This document shows positions 1-11,720 of a stretch of DNA of 64,000 nucleotides, piece after piece. How positions within the stretch are numbered: the first letter of the stretch is position 1; each line of letters begins with the position of its first letter. The position numbers were made by a program, and so were the translations under genes. The notes under the pieces are model-generated. The model was given only the letters and a program-made list of their open reading frames with translations, was not told the DNA's origin and did not search any database. Source of the DNA: Apostichopus japonicus (lineage: Eukaryota; Echinodermata; Holothuroidea; Aspidochirotida; Stichopodidae); NCBI RefSeq assembly GCF_037975245.1, contig NC_092578.1:4487501-4551500 (forward strand), given 5' to 3'.

Positions 1-1935
1 ATAACAGAAATATTTCTACATGGGAGAGACTTTGGGAGGAGGAATGGGATTGAAGAGAGCTGAAGTGAACACAGAGTGCTAACATACATTTGTTGATGCT
101 ACAAAGCTTAACTTAATATTCTGATGTTGACCTTAAAGAACTTTTCCAGCTCAAGAGGAATTATTAGTTTGCTATAAAGTAAAATTAATCAGTTATTCAT
201 TGACTGGTGAGGTCCAGTCATAGAGGGGGTACAGTGTTATAAAATGTTACCAGTTCACAGATAGGTACGGTAGAGCGAGTGTTGAGGTTGTGAGGAGACA
301 GGTAAGCAGGAGACACAAAAGTTAATTTCAAATAATCAAATATAACAGGCAAACAACCAACAAATAAACAAAAACAATGATATTTATTTACCCTATAAAA
401 TAATTAAATTCAATACCAAATCAGATTTAACTTTTATCGGCTATTATAAGCACATGAAACCCTTGCATCATCTTCCCTCCATTCTGTGAAAAGTCACACC
501 CAGACTGATAACATGGACCAATACTTAGACATTAGTCATCAATCCACTCATGTAGTTACCAGACATGATTTAGTAACCTCCATATGTCTAGTTCATGGGA
601 AATCCATGGATAACTGTGGAATCGTTAATAAGTCACCTTTTGTATTAATGGAAGGGCTCTGTACTCAGCTATCAATTGTAATATAGCTCAGAGCAAATAC
701 ACCTTTTTTGTTCAAGCATGGAGACTCCCCTCTGCGAACAATTGTCACGGTAAGCTTCCAGACATCTGGAAAAGCTTTCATTATAAAAGTCCAATACTCT
801 ACTTAACTGTACATATTGGAATACTAAATCCCAGGATAGACCTTCTGAAAACAATCAATCTAGCCATGAAAATTGTATTAAATAGACATTTGTGGATCAA
901 CCAGGTACATTTCAAAACTTTCCCACAGTATTTTCAGGATAGTACTCCACGCTTCAGGTTTACAAGATTGGAAGAACAGTCCCATCTAGATTTAGTGACC
1001 TCAAATTTCAGACAAATGGATAGCTAAATCGACACTTTTGGAATGTTAGAATCAGGGACAGATTTACATATATAGTGTAAATTTGCTCCTTAATCCATAT
1101 TTTCATACATAAAAACAATGCATTTGGATTTAATTATCAATTGTGATAAACCAAGTGTCTGTGCACAGTGACGGATAATGCTTACATTTATCAATATTGT
1201 TCAGTTTATTGACAATAATGACAAATAATACCATTGCTTACATTAGACAATAGATCATTGTCAGAAGAAATTTTCCATCTTTGATATAACTCCTCTCCGA
1301 TATAAAATGTTCAAATGAAGAAAAAGGCTTCTTTAAAGGTATTGAAGACTCGCCCCAAACCGCGTGTCGCGCTCTGAAAAACCTAACTTTCCGTTGCTTG
1401 CAAGTGAAGTTTTCTTCTTTTCACTACAAAATGCAGACAGTAATGAAACGTGATACCTTGTTATCTTTTCTCTAGACCTGAGATGTCCATCCCTGCTATG
1501 TTGTGGGTATTGACTGTAGCTTTATGTATTGACTGTAAACTAGTGTCTAATTACTACGGTAGCAAGCTGTGTGTGTATTTTCTGGGATCGATGGTGGTGT
1601 CTAACACTTCTGTTACAACTCATTTGAAACTAGGTCAGATTAACGGCATGAGACGTTTCTTTGTGCGTGAGTCTTCACAACCTTTAACATGAGTTGTGTG
1701 TGTCTTACAATACTGAACATGTGATCAACTACAGACAAACACTGCTCAGGGTTTATGATATATTCTAATATGTTCAATATTCACTTTTTGAGTTGAAGGC
1801 AGCTTCTTTTTTTTAAACCTGACAGATTTGTTAAATTGATTGTAACCAGTAGTTGAAACTGAAACAGCAATGCTGTTTGTTTAATTTCTGCCTGATTACC
1901 AAAATACTTTTCATTCTGTTTACAAGACTTGTAAT
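1..1935. other. Non-coding stretch, nothing recognised
   Basis: AT-rich DNA with only short, low-quality open frames (66, 60 and 80 codons) that have no recognisable family and no convincing splice context. It could be intron of the minus-strand TMEM198-like gene, whose later exons should lie at lower coordinates, but I found no exon matching the next membrane segments. Confidence 0.5.
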
Positions 1936-2257
1936 CATAATATCATAATAATAATATTTAACTTTTTAAAGCGCAGACTACTTCACCGATAACGGTCTTA
2001 AGGCGCATCACAATATAACCCTAGTCAACGATAACCTGTCAAACATAGAGGGAATCCCTCCATATGGCAGCAGCTAAACAGCGCCTAACTGACAATTTAT
2101 CACACTGGTCCCCTTTTATACACCTGGGTGAAGAGAGGCAACAGGACATAGTGTGTGTGCCTTGCCAAAGGACACAGCGTAATGATCTGGCCAGGACTCG
2201 TACCTGCAATCCTTAGATCACAAGTCCCCTGCCTTAACCACTCGACCACAACGCTCT
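1936..2257 (-). mobile_element. tRNA-derived SINE copy
   Basis: Read on the minus strand the element opens with a tRNA-Ser-like head. A box-A-like word GTGGTCGAGTGG lies at 2239-2250 and a box-B-like word GGTACGAGTCC at 2194-2204, the spacing of an internal RNA polymerase III promoter. A tRNA-unrelated body follows, then a short (ATT)n tail at 1936-1958. Head, body and short-repeat tail are the classic SINE layout. The head is not a working tRNA: the cloverleaf 3' half is replaced by the body. Ends are approximate and I did not identify a target-site duplication. Confidence 0.75.
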
Positions 2258-4489
2258 AGTAAGTTCACAGGCTGTTTCCTCAGTGAACTTGAAGCAAACA
2301 GGTGTGATTTCATAGTTGCACATAGAGCTCTAGCATTTACAAACAGCTGCAAATGGAGAATTAATCATTGCTTTATTGTGGAATGCATCTTAAAAGTATA
2401 AAAAGTGGAATCCACTCGTTAACACATATTAGTGCACTTTGTCAGTTGGTCAAACTGGCTAGATTCACCAGATGTCTTATTATTCAGTATATTCAGATAA
2501 ATTGCACGGCAACTTTGCCATTATTGCAGGAAGGCGGCATAACAACATTTATTCCTACCAGATCAGTTTATAAAGAGTCCAAGGAATGAATTATTCAGAC
2601 TTAAAAGTTTTACTTTTTGTGAATTTATATCATGTGCAAATAACATGGATTAATTGAAGACAACCTTGAAATGTCTGTAAAGGAAATTATAAGGACTAGA
2701 CTACGTTGACAAGCCTTTTTTCCCTATATAGTCAGATGCAGACATAGTTAATGCACTACCGAACAAGATAATGAGGTTACTTCCATGCAGCGTGTATAAA
2801 CAGGAAAGTTTAATGGATTCAGAGTCAGGTGAGGTGGTTCAAGAAAAGTTGTACTCTGTGTTTTTCATCGCGGCCAGTCGTAGTACATTGTATATCTTAC
2901 GGGGTTGTAGCTAGGTTTTTGAAAGTGGCGGTTGAATTTTCTGGAGTGGCGGTTGCCTGCCAATTCCGTGTCCTGGGGGAGGGGTATAAGGGGCGAGGTG
3001 TCCTCCTCCCCTTTTGACAATTTTTCCCTTATGCACGATGCTCAGATGCAAAATGGTAACTTATATGGCCATAATTTGAGGTATATCATTCCACTACTTC
3101 AGACCATTATTTCGTGACACTATTTACTGAATTTTGTACCGGTCGATCAGAAGCGCGAGTGTCGGTTGGTATTATAACTTTTTACTTGGAGTACGGGTCA
3201 GCAAACGTTAGTGCTGGCCAAGTCCGACCGGCGCCAACCGGCGTAGCTACAACACTGATATCTTGGTGGCCTCATCTTTCAAGAGAATACCCCTTTTAAG
3301 AGAGTATTACATACTACTATAATCTGAGGACTATTTAAAGTTTATCTTGTATACATAGAGCACACTGACTGTAGACGCTTGTGTAAAATAAGGTAAAGTT
3401 TGGCCCTATCCCAGGGGAACACATTCATTGATTCAAGCTGGATATGTGTTATTTCTCCAGGCTTGAAAACAAATCCTCTGTATCTTGTTGTTGTCATGAA
3501 GACAATGAATCATCCAAAAAGATCAGCTATTAACAAACCACTCAAGTGACATCTTCTAAGACAAATTCTAGGGTAGAAGGTGTTTGATATTATTTGCATA
3601 ATATCAAAGAAACTTTGACAGATAAAATATGAGCAAATTGTTTTGATTGTCTTTTCCTTGTACCAGTTACTCTCTTCACAGACCTGGAATAATGCCAGTC
3701 TACAAGATAATTTTGCATACAAATCAATGTACAAAAATTTAAGAGTTTTGTAAAAACTTAAACAATCTTATTATAATATATCTGCTACATTCTGTTGTAT
3801 TCATGTCAAACACACTTGTAACTTGTCCTCAGACCTCTCTTATTTGTCTCCAACAGCCTACGTATTCCCACTAAAACGGATATTAGAAAAATTTCTGAGG
3901 GTAAGATTATTTTCAGGAAACAAAACAACAAGAGTGAGGCTTTGTTTTGTAGTTCTGATGGCTGTATGGTTGTTGCATTTATACTTATAGCACAATGAGA
4001 CAAATCAAAGGCAACAGGTTTTCTTTCCTTTTTTTGTTGTTGTTGTTGATGGAATGTCAAATCAAGTTACTGTAGACACCTCCCTTTCATATGGTAAACT
4101 AAAAATTTATGTTCCTAAAATACCCGATTCTTCTCATTGGTATATTAAGTGTATGAATGTGTACATAGATATATGCTAGTATGCCCTTTGGATTCATTCT
4201 ACAACTTGATGGTTAAAAGTCCATACATGTCTGTGTGTGGGTGTGTGTGCTGTCTGTTTTATTAACGTAACCAGAAACCTTGCACTCTATACACAATATG
4301 CAAATTTATACAATAACAAATAAATCTTCAGCACTTGCTATCTAGTTCTCTCATCAAACCCCTGAATCTGGCTGACCAAATCAAAACATATCTCTTCATA
4401 CGTACAAAAAAAAATATCCATGTTTTTCCAATGGGGGGGGGGGGGGGTGAAGAGAAAAAGGACCCTTAGGGTTATGTACAAATACTTAC
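2258..4489. other. Non-coding stretch, probable TMEM198-like intron
   Basis: No convincing exon seen on either strand. Since the exon at 4490-4670 ends in a splice donor pointing left, this stretch is most simply its downstream intron. It holds a run of 15 G at 4433-4447 just inside the intron and a TG-rich patch near 4230-4250. Confidence 0.45.
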
Positions 4490-4670
4490 CAAAGAAAACA
4501 AATATGATTCCAAACACAGAGCAAACACCGCAGACGATCGCCGTCGCCAAATCATATTCGTATCTTATATCACTGCAGTCTTTGTTGTAAGGAAAGTCGG
4601 TCGGCGTGTTCGGTTTCTCCGTAAACCAGGAAACAATGGGGTACTCCACGTCCACTGAGCTGGTACTCAT
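4490..4670 (-). CDS. First coding exon of a TMEM198-like membrane protein
   Basis: The exon encodes 60 full residues plus one split codon. A polar N-terminus starting MSTSSVDVEYP contains a Tyr-Asn-Lys-Asp-Cys stretch, then a hydrophobic segment IVCGVCSVFGIIFVFFG. This closely resembles the first membrane segment of human TMEM198 (VCIMCCLFGVVYCFFG), and the exon stops in the same Phe-Phe-Gly. The reading frame continues past 4490 only as intron: the donor on the minus strand reads G|GTAAGTATT. The ATG at 4668-4670 is the first in frame; acceptor-like CAG words lie about 10-45 bases upstream, so a 5' untranslated exon further right is likely. TMEM198 family members are multi-pass membrane proteins linked in vertebrates to Wnt/LRP6 signalling. 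Only this exon was found, so the gene is partial here. Confidence 0.7.
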
Positions 4671-5862
4671 CTTTGCTTCCTGTGCATTCCTTTTTTTACC
4701 GGAAAAAGGAAAATCTGAAAGATAACAAACAAAATAAAATTGTATGGGTAGTAGTGTGTGGCTTTCTCATCAGAGCAATTACGGAAAAAAAAAATTATAA
4801 ACTAACAGCATTCCAAAATTGTATTCAAGAATGCAGACATGTTGATTGTTTAAATACTCGCAAAGTCTCAACTATCTGCTGCACGAATTTCTAGTTAAAT
4901 GTCAGTAATAATTTCAGTAAATGGACGGATAAGTTCAAGGGCATGGCACATCCAGGAGGTTCACAGAGGGGAGGGTGTGTTGAAGCAGATGTCCATGTAG
5001 GCTTGGGGGTCTGGGACCCAAAACTGTACCAAAATTGACCAAACATCTGCTGTAAAATAGCAGATTGAGCAGCAGTTTTTGTCAAATAGGAAGATCAAAC
5101 TTTTATAATCAATCCTTTCGATTTTACAAGTCGTAAAGTTCTCTCAGCTGAAAGTTATCTGGTCAGACTGCCAGATATTTTACTGTAACACAGATTCAGA
5201 GAGGCTTTTAGTGCTTTGGAAGTTCCAATCATTAAATAGCAGGGAAAGTGAGTGAGAGATTTAGAGAATTTGGTAGTCGGCACTGACATATATGACCAGA
5301 CCATTATATCACATTCATGACAGATTTATAGGCTAAAGTAAGTGCCCAAATTATAACAACTAAAAAACAAAAATATTTTGAGGTCTTTGAATAACAAGCT
5401 GTACCATAAATCAGCCATGGGGTTCCAGTTCCCCCCCCCCCCTCTATGGCATTATGATGTAAGGTTGCAGTTATACAGATTTTCCCGGGGGAGGGGGAAT
5501 GGGGGGGTGCTACAGCTGGGCTTTTGAGAGACAACCATCAGTTTCACTCTCACAGTCCCTACCCAGATGGAGAGGACAGTGATACAGAAATATAAAAGTC
5601 GGATGGGACAAACATGACCCAAACTTCCAAAGATAAAATATTGTGAGAGAACTTAGACTGACAGGTCTGCAAAAGAAACCTTAATGGTGCAGAGTTGGAA
5701 TTCCTTTCACCTGGGTGATTAAAATCTTCATATAAATCACATTTACTGAGATAGAAATGATTTGAAAAGATGTCAACTGAAGTTGACTATTTGGTCACAA
5801 GTTTATTGTCATATACAGTAGAGCGAATAAGAGAAGAAACTGCATTAGTTTCTTCTAACTGT
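4671..5862. other. Non-coding stretch with C/G runs
   Basis: No gene recognised. It contains a C run near 5411-5423 and a G-rich patch near 5487-5510. If the TMEM198-like gene has an untranslated first exon, this is part of its first intron. Confidence 0.45.
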
Positions 5863-6307
5863 CAGTGGCGGAGCGTCCATACAGTCAGAGGGGGGGGGAT
5901 GACCCCCGACGGACTCAAATGGACTGCTGGCGCCCTTTTCAGCTTTTTACCACTTTTTTCTTATTTGCGATTATTGAGATTTTTATTGCGCTCTCATCTA
6001 CCTATTAACATTTGTCACATTTTATTGGTGTAATTTTATGACAAAATGCTCTAACGGCGGTCTTTAATTTATTGGCACTTCCGTTTTACGAAAAAATTTC
6101 CAAGAACTGTACGGGGTTTTCGATTATCTGCAAATTAGCAAGGCCCGTAAAGGGTCATTTCTGGCGATCTAGAGAGTATCTTTACTCAAAAAATGTCTGT
6201 ATGCTCCGCGCCAACCTGTGGTGGCGCTCCGCTTAGATAGTATCGAAAGCACCCCTACAGACCATTCTCGCCCCCCCCCCCGACCAATACCTCTAGCTCC
6301 GCCACTG
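5863..6307. mobile_element. hAT-like non-autonomous element (MITE)
   Basis: A 445-bp element bounded by 12-bp terminal inverted repeats, CAGTGGCGGAGC at the left end and its reverse complement GCTCCGCCACTG at the right end. The 8 bases outside each end are CTAACTGT and CTACATGT, matching at 6 of 8 positions, which suits a decayed 8-bp hAT target duplication. CAGxGGCGGA termini are common in hAT elements (family knowledge). No transposase is encoded; the 87-codon frame crossing the left end is not recognisable. A C run at about 6271-6281 lies near the right end. Confidence 0.7.
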
Positions 6308-9300
6308 CTACATGTAACTGTATATAATATTTGCAACTAGTGACAATGTAGCAATGTGTCATATATTGTAAAGTACAACATATAGCACAGATGGATCAAT
6401 GTGGGAGGGGTGGGGTGGGGGAGAAGGACACAAAGAATGGTTATATACTCAGCTGCAAAGCAAGGAAAGCTCAATTCCAAATTACCAAAGGTTCAATGGA
6501 CAAATTTCATGACCCAGAAATAATTGCTCAAGTTACTTCCAAGAGTGGACCTGATACCAATTGGACTATATTCATGAGAGCTGGGTACCAGCACCTTGGC
6601 ATTAAAATGCATAAAATATTCCACTTATTATGCAGCTCATTGAACTCATGTCATCTGAGATGACGCCAACTTCTCTCCATACCGAATGCCCGTTGTTTGT
6701 TTGCCATCATTAATTATGTATGATGATCTGACAAATTCTGCCATGCAAAATGAGATACCAGAAGTAATTTCACGACATGTTTTTAGTTTAGATTCCAAAA
6801 TGATCCAAAAATGATTGCAATGATGTCTGAAGTGTTGAAAGTAACCAAACCCCAGCCTTGAACAGCACCTTCATTTTACTGTTTTTTGTTGTTGTTGTGG
6901 GATGTAGGAAATAACCAGCTCTATTTACTATATGTACTGCAAAGTAATAAAACAACCCTGAGTAAACTGTCTGGTGTCCACCAACAAAAGAACCCTTCTA
7001 GGAAACCCACTCATTCATAATCCAGACAAAGCTGTCTCCCTATTTAAGACACTTCAACAGCCACAAGATTCTTATTGTTGACAATCATTAGCAAGTAGGC
7101 CACAAGGGAGGCACCAACTGGAAACCAATTTAAGCAAGCATTAGTCATGGTTCTGTTTGTACCTTTGTGTTCTTCAACTTTACCCACAACATGAATACAT
7201 ATACAGGCACTTTTTGCCATGATGGAAATTTTTGGCACACTACCTTCAAGTGACCTTGTAAACATGGTATAGGCTCTGTGAGTACATATGTTACCAAATG
7301 AAAAGTGAATATTTTGCATTCGTGTTGGTTAAAAAAATTATTTACAATTCTGTTGGATACAAGAAAATCATACGACAATGGTGTTCACCAGTTCAAGCTA
7401 CGTCTAAGGCAACTTTCGTATCAAAATGAAATTTAAGAATGAAAACTATGAAGTTAAAAGTTTTTGCTTTTCTGAATTTCTGTATGTGTATAATAGTACT
7501 AATACATGGAAATTGTCTATCTATTTTTTTTTTTTCGTAGAATGCAATGAAGTCATTAAGATCTCTTATCTCCTTCATGGAAGTTCATTTTTTGGAAGAA
7601 AAAACAATATGAGATGGTAACTCAAGTTGATAAACTGAAAACTCATTTTGTTTAACACTCATTTGTCCTGGAATTAAACTGCTCATTTGTCCATTTGAAC
7701 TGTCTGTCCTGTGTCTCCTAATTGTGTTCTTTAGCTTGTTTCTGTTTTCAGTTAGCCTCTGATAAAGATCCAGCTAGGATCCAAACTTTGTCAGACCCTC
7801 TCACTTTTACACCTTTAGCTTCATATATACTGTCAGGAAATGACTACTAAACCAGCTGCTTAAAGTTGAATTGAATTAAAATTGAACTTATCCTGTATTA
7901 TCAAGGTTCCGGCCCCCCCAGGTTCAGTCCCTATTTTACATTCTGTACCATGGTGACTTTACTCTTTCCAAATTTGTTTACGACTTGACCGTATCAAGTT
8001 TTGTTTTATGACTCGCTCATCCATTTACTTAATTAAAAATTTACAGTGAATCTACCTTCTGTATATAAATATACATGATAAGAGCTCCCTTCTGGGGCTG
8101 AACCAAGCCATACACGTGAATACAAAAAAACGAGGAATACATCTTGTTGAATGGAGGAGAGATGATACTTCGTTAACACAGTAAAGCTGCACTCTAAGGC
8201 AGTTCGCATTATATTTAACAGCTTATAGCCTTTCAAATCCGATTCAGCGATTCAGTGACTCCACCAGGATTATTGATTATTTAAACTTACAATTAAGACT
8301 CGGTTCCAATTCAAGCCATATCTATGAATTACTGTTCAAACAGAGCTTGCTTATAAGCATAGAGTACAATGTATTGTGACATTTATTTTAGGAACTAAAG
8401 GGGCCTATATACTGTGCAGATTTAAATACATCCTATTAGACTGAACTTCTTCTTCTTCTTCTTCGATAGGGTACCCTGGGAATTGATTAAGCAGCATTCC
8501 ACAAACCAGTACCCCAGATAAATGAAAGGTAGCAGTACACAGTAAGTGCTATATTATTTAAGATATAAACAGGGTTGCCTCAATGGATATGTATCAGTTC
8601 TAAGGTATGTATTCTACTGTCACCTCTGGGAGTACCTTGGTTGAAGGTTTAGCCATTTAAAGTTCATTTCTGATCCTGGCATCATATATCTAAATTGTAC
8701 ACAGTAGAGATTGCTCACTAACCTTCCAATCTGATCATGTGTAGTATCTATTCCCCTTTCCAAGAAGACTTGTGATACTCACTTAATATAACATATATAC
8801 TCAAGATCATACAGTTCAGGTTATAGTTGTGATGCAAGGGGATTTGGGCTGAGAGTGGATCAGGCTGTCTGTGTTTCGTTCCCAGGATCTATCTTACTAT
8901 CTATAGGTGACTTTTTCTTTTTTTAATTCTGCTCCTGAATGTGTGTGTAGGGAGAGGGGCTGTTGGGGAGGGAGTGGGGATTTGAGAGGGATCAGCTTTA
9001 TGTAGGTAATGGTCACAACTCAAGAAGCAAAGAGTTGGTTGCAACACACTGTGCTATAATTCTGTTAATCGTACCATGTTCGACACCCCACCCTGCCCAC
9101 TCCCCATACCCACATGTACTTTCTTTCTTATTCTTTCAAGTGCTACTGATCCCACAATTTTATATTGTGCTGCACTATGTATGATTGTGAGTTCATCAAT
9201 ATTAAACAAGATTTACAAGTTTATACTAATGAACAATTTAAACTCACACTTCAAATGTCCTAGATTCCTCTTCTTCATCTTTACTTTTTTATGCCAAACA

Positions 9301-11250
9301 CAGAATCAAAAAGAGAGAAAACTAAAATACTGTACCACCATCACTGCTCAATTTGCATTCATGTTTATTAATCTACACATTAGCCCCCCCCCCCCCCCCC
9401 TTTACCATCTCCTCACCTGCTCGTGTTTGTCAAAGTGTGTAACCATGGAGCTTCTGTTTATAGCTCCATGGTGTAACCCACCATAGACATGATAGCAATA
9501 GTGGGTGTGTTTCTACTTATCAGAAACCTGAAACCAGCTATATACATGTATGTGTGCATTAAAACCACTACACTGTCAATTGTTCACAGGTTACAAACTT
9601 CCTTTTCTTTGAGATCACCATTCCAACAACTTATTGATGACTCAAGTGAAAATTGGCAATTTTATGAACCATTGAAACTATCTGAAATGGCCTGCAAACT
9701 GCCACAAGCAATAATTTCAGACACAGAGCAGATTAAGCTTATTATTCACAACTGACTGAAGTAGCGGCAAAAGTGTTAACAATAGAGAAACAAAGTTACA
9801 GTGACTAACCTTTGTATTTATTCTTCCAAATCCCTTTCAGCTCAAAATTTGGCCTTTTCAATTTAGTTTACTCCTGACTGAACTATGAAAACCGAAGAGT
9901 TCTAAGAAATTTTGCTTTTATCACAGAATGTTATACTGACAACTGGTAGAGAAAATTCCAAACTAGGTCAAATTAGTATTTAACTTAGCAAAATAAGGAA
10001 AAGAACAAAACAGGCCTGTGCTGTGTAAAAGTGGATGAATCAAGATCAGTTATAAAGTATCGTTTTTGTTTTCCTCAGCATTTTGCACTGTGCTTCAATA
10101 TCTAAAATACTGACTCATTTTTAAGTCAATATTTATCCAATTTTATATTGCACTGTAAGCAAGAGATAAAAATCAAATACAAACATTTGAAAAAATTCAA
10201 ATTGCAACATGTGCATTATAAATTAAATATGTGTACATGCTTGGGAGTGTCTATGAATGTTAATAAATGATTTTGTCCACAAAGTGAAAATTTAAGGGAC
10301 ATATTATACATATATATTATCATATTGTTCACCCAGTAATGACTTAATTAACTCCCATTAATAAAGACACCTGGAGGTTTGATTTGAGCCTTTAAAATTA
10401 TTAGAGAGGCTGTTAAAACCATCTGGAAGTATCAAGTTTTAAGATAACTGTATGTCAAAATGACTTTCAGTTCAACACATGTACATAAGAAATACACATA
10501 CAGTATGCACAAGTACCTGATAATTTCCTAAATTCCACAGACAAGAGACATCACAAGCGGTTAACACTTTGGAATTACAAAAAAACAAGCAAAACGAGGC
10601 ATTATTTCAAGAAAAAACAGTAATGGTACCAACTTCAGAGTAGACTACCAGGCAGAATACAACTATAACCATGAATGTTTTCAAGCACAAAGTTAATGTA
10701 CCCAAAAAATTATGAATACTATGCATAATTAACATTTCAAAACTGTGGAAAAATGCTCAAGTGTCTTCATTTGGATGCTCTTGCAACTTTGTGGCCAATT
10801 ACACATCTAGCAGTCTTTGCATTGCTATATAAAGTAACTCCCTTTACTGACAAGGAGATTAACACTGATGTAATGTATATCAACTCTGCCACCTCCATAG
10901 CAGTATTTGTTCAATACCAACTGTATTGTTAGTACTACAATACCACATATTGCATGAAGAACCTGGGTCAAATGTCATTGAAACCAAATTATCAGAAGAA
11001 TATGGAAGATTTATGTCTATGCTGGACAATGCTGACAGTATTACCAAACTTTTACTAGTCCTGAAGGGATAGCCACCTGTTTAGGGTCAAAGATCATAGT
11101 CTTTATCACAAAGCATCATCTTTATATCATTTAGGGATAGGATGAACTATAAAATCAAAGCTTGAATTTCACAGTTCCATAATAAATTACAATTCACATA
11201 CAGTATACAGTAGTACACACTGACTTCATCATTTACATTCTAACACCTTA
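6308..11250. other. Non-coding stretch, nothing gene-like
   Basis: About 5 kb of AT-rich DNA with no recognised exon, RNA gene or element. Noted inside: a 17-base C run at 9384-9400, a TCTTCTTCTTCTTC tract near 8450, and a short palindrome at 9442-9472. Open frames such as the 136-codon one near 9.1-9.5 kb are low-complexity and run through the C tract. Confidence 0.5.
9442..9472. repeat. Short perfect inverted repeat
   Basis: ACCATGGAGCT at 9442-9452 and AGCTCCATGGT at 9462-9472 are perfect 11-bp inverted arms separated by 9 bases. No element or gene context explains it. Confidence 0.8.
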
Positions 11251-11720
11251 ACTCAGACCATATTTCTATGCCCAGAATACCACTAGCTGTACTGTACCTT
11301 CAGGCACTTCTACGATCCTTACTCAAGTAAAACTAAGATTTTATATATTCTCCCTAAATAATATATATATTTAAACCTGAATTCTACACTCAGACCATAT
11401 TTCCATGCTCAGACTATCACTAGATGTATCTTCAGGCACTTCTACAATCCTTACTCAAGTAATCTATAATTGTATATATTCTCCCTATGGATTTAAATCT
11501 GAATTCTTCACTCAGACTATATTTCTATGCTTAGACTATCACTAGATGTAACTTCAGGCACTTCTACAATCCTTACTCAAGTAAAACTAAGATTTTATTC
11601 TCCCTAAATAATATATTATATTTAAATCTGAATTCTACACTCAGACCATATTTCCATGCTGAGACTATCACTAGATGTAATTTCAGGCACTTCTACAATC
11701 CTTACTCTTGAAGTAAAACT
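11251..11720. repeat. Four-copy tandem repeat, unit 122-137 bp
   Basis: The phrase ACTCAGAC(C/T)(A/T)TATTTC begins at 11251, 11388, 11510 and 11639. Each copy continues with a conserved segment containing TTCAGGCACTTCTAC and CCTTACTC. Units differ by small indels and substitutions, mostly in an AT-rich linker, so the array is moderately old. No coding potential is seen. Confidence 0.9.

Noticed and set aside
2190-2257. A tRNA gene on the minus strand
   Set aside because: Box A and B are present, but the acceptor stem does not close and the sequence continues as a SINE body.
9076-9486. 136-codon open frame, plus strand
   Set aside because: Runs through a 17-C tract giving poly-proline, has no recognisable domain, and no splice context; likely chance.
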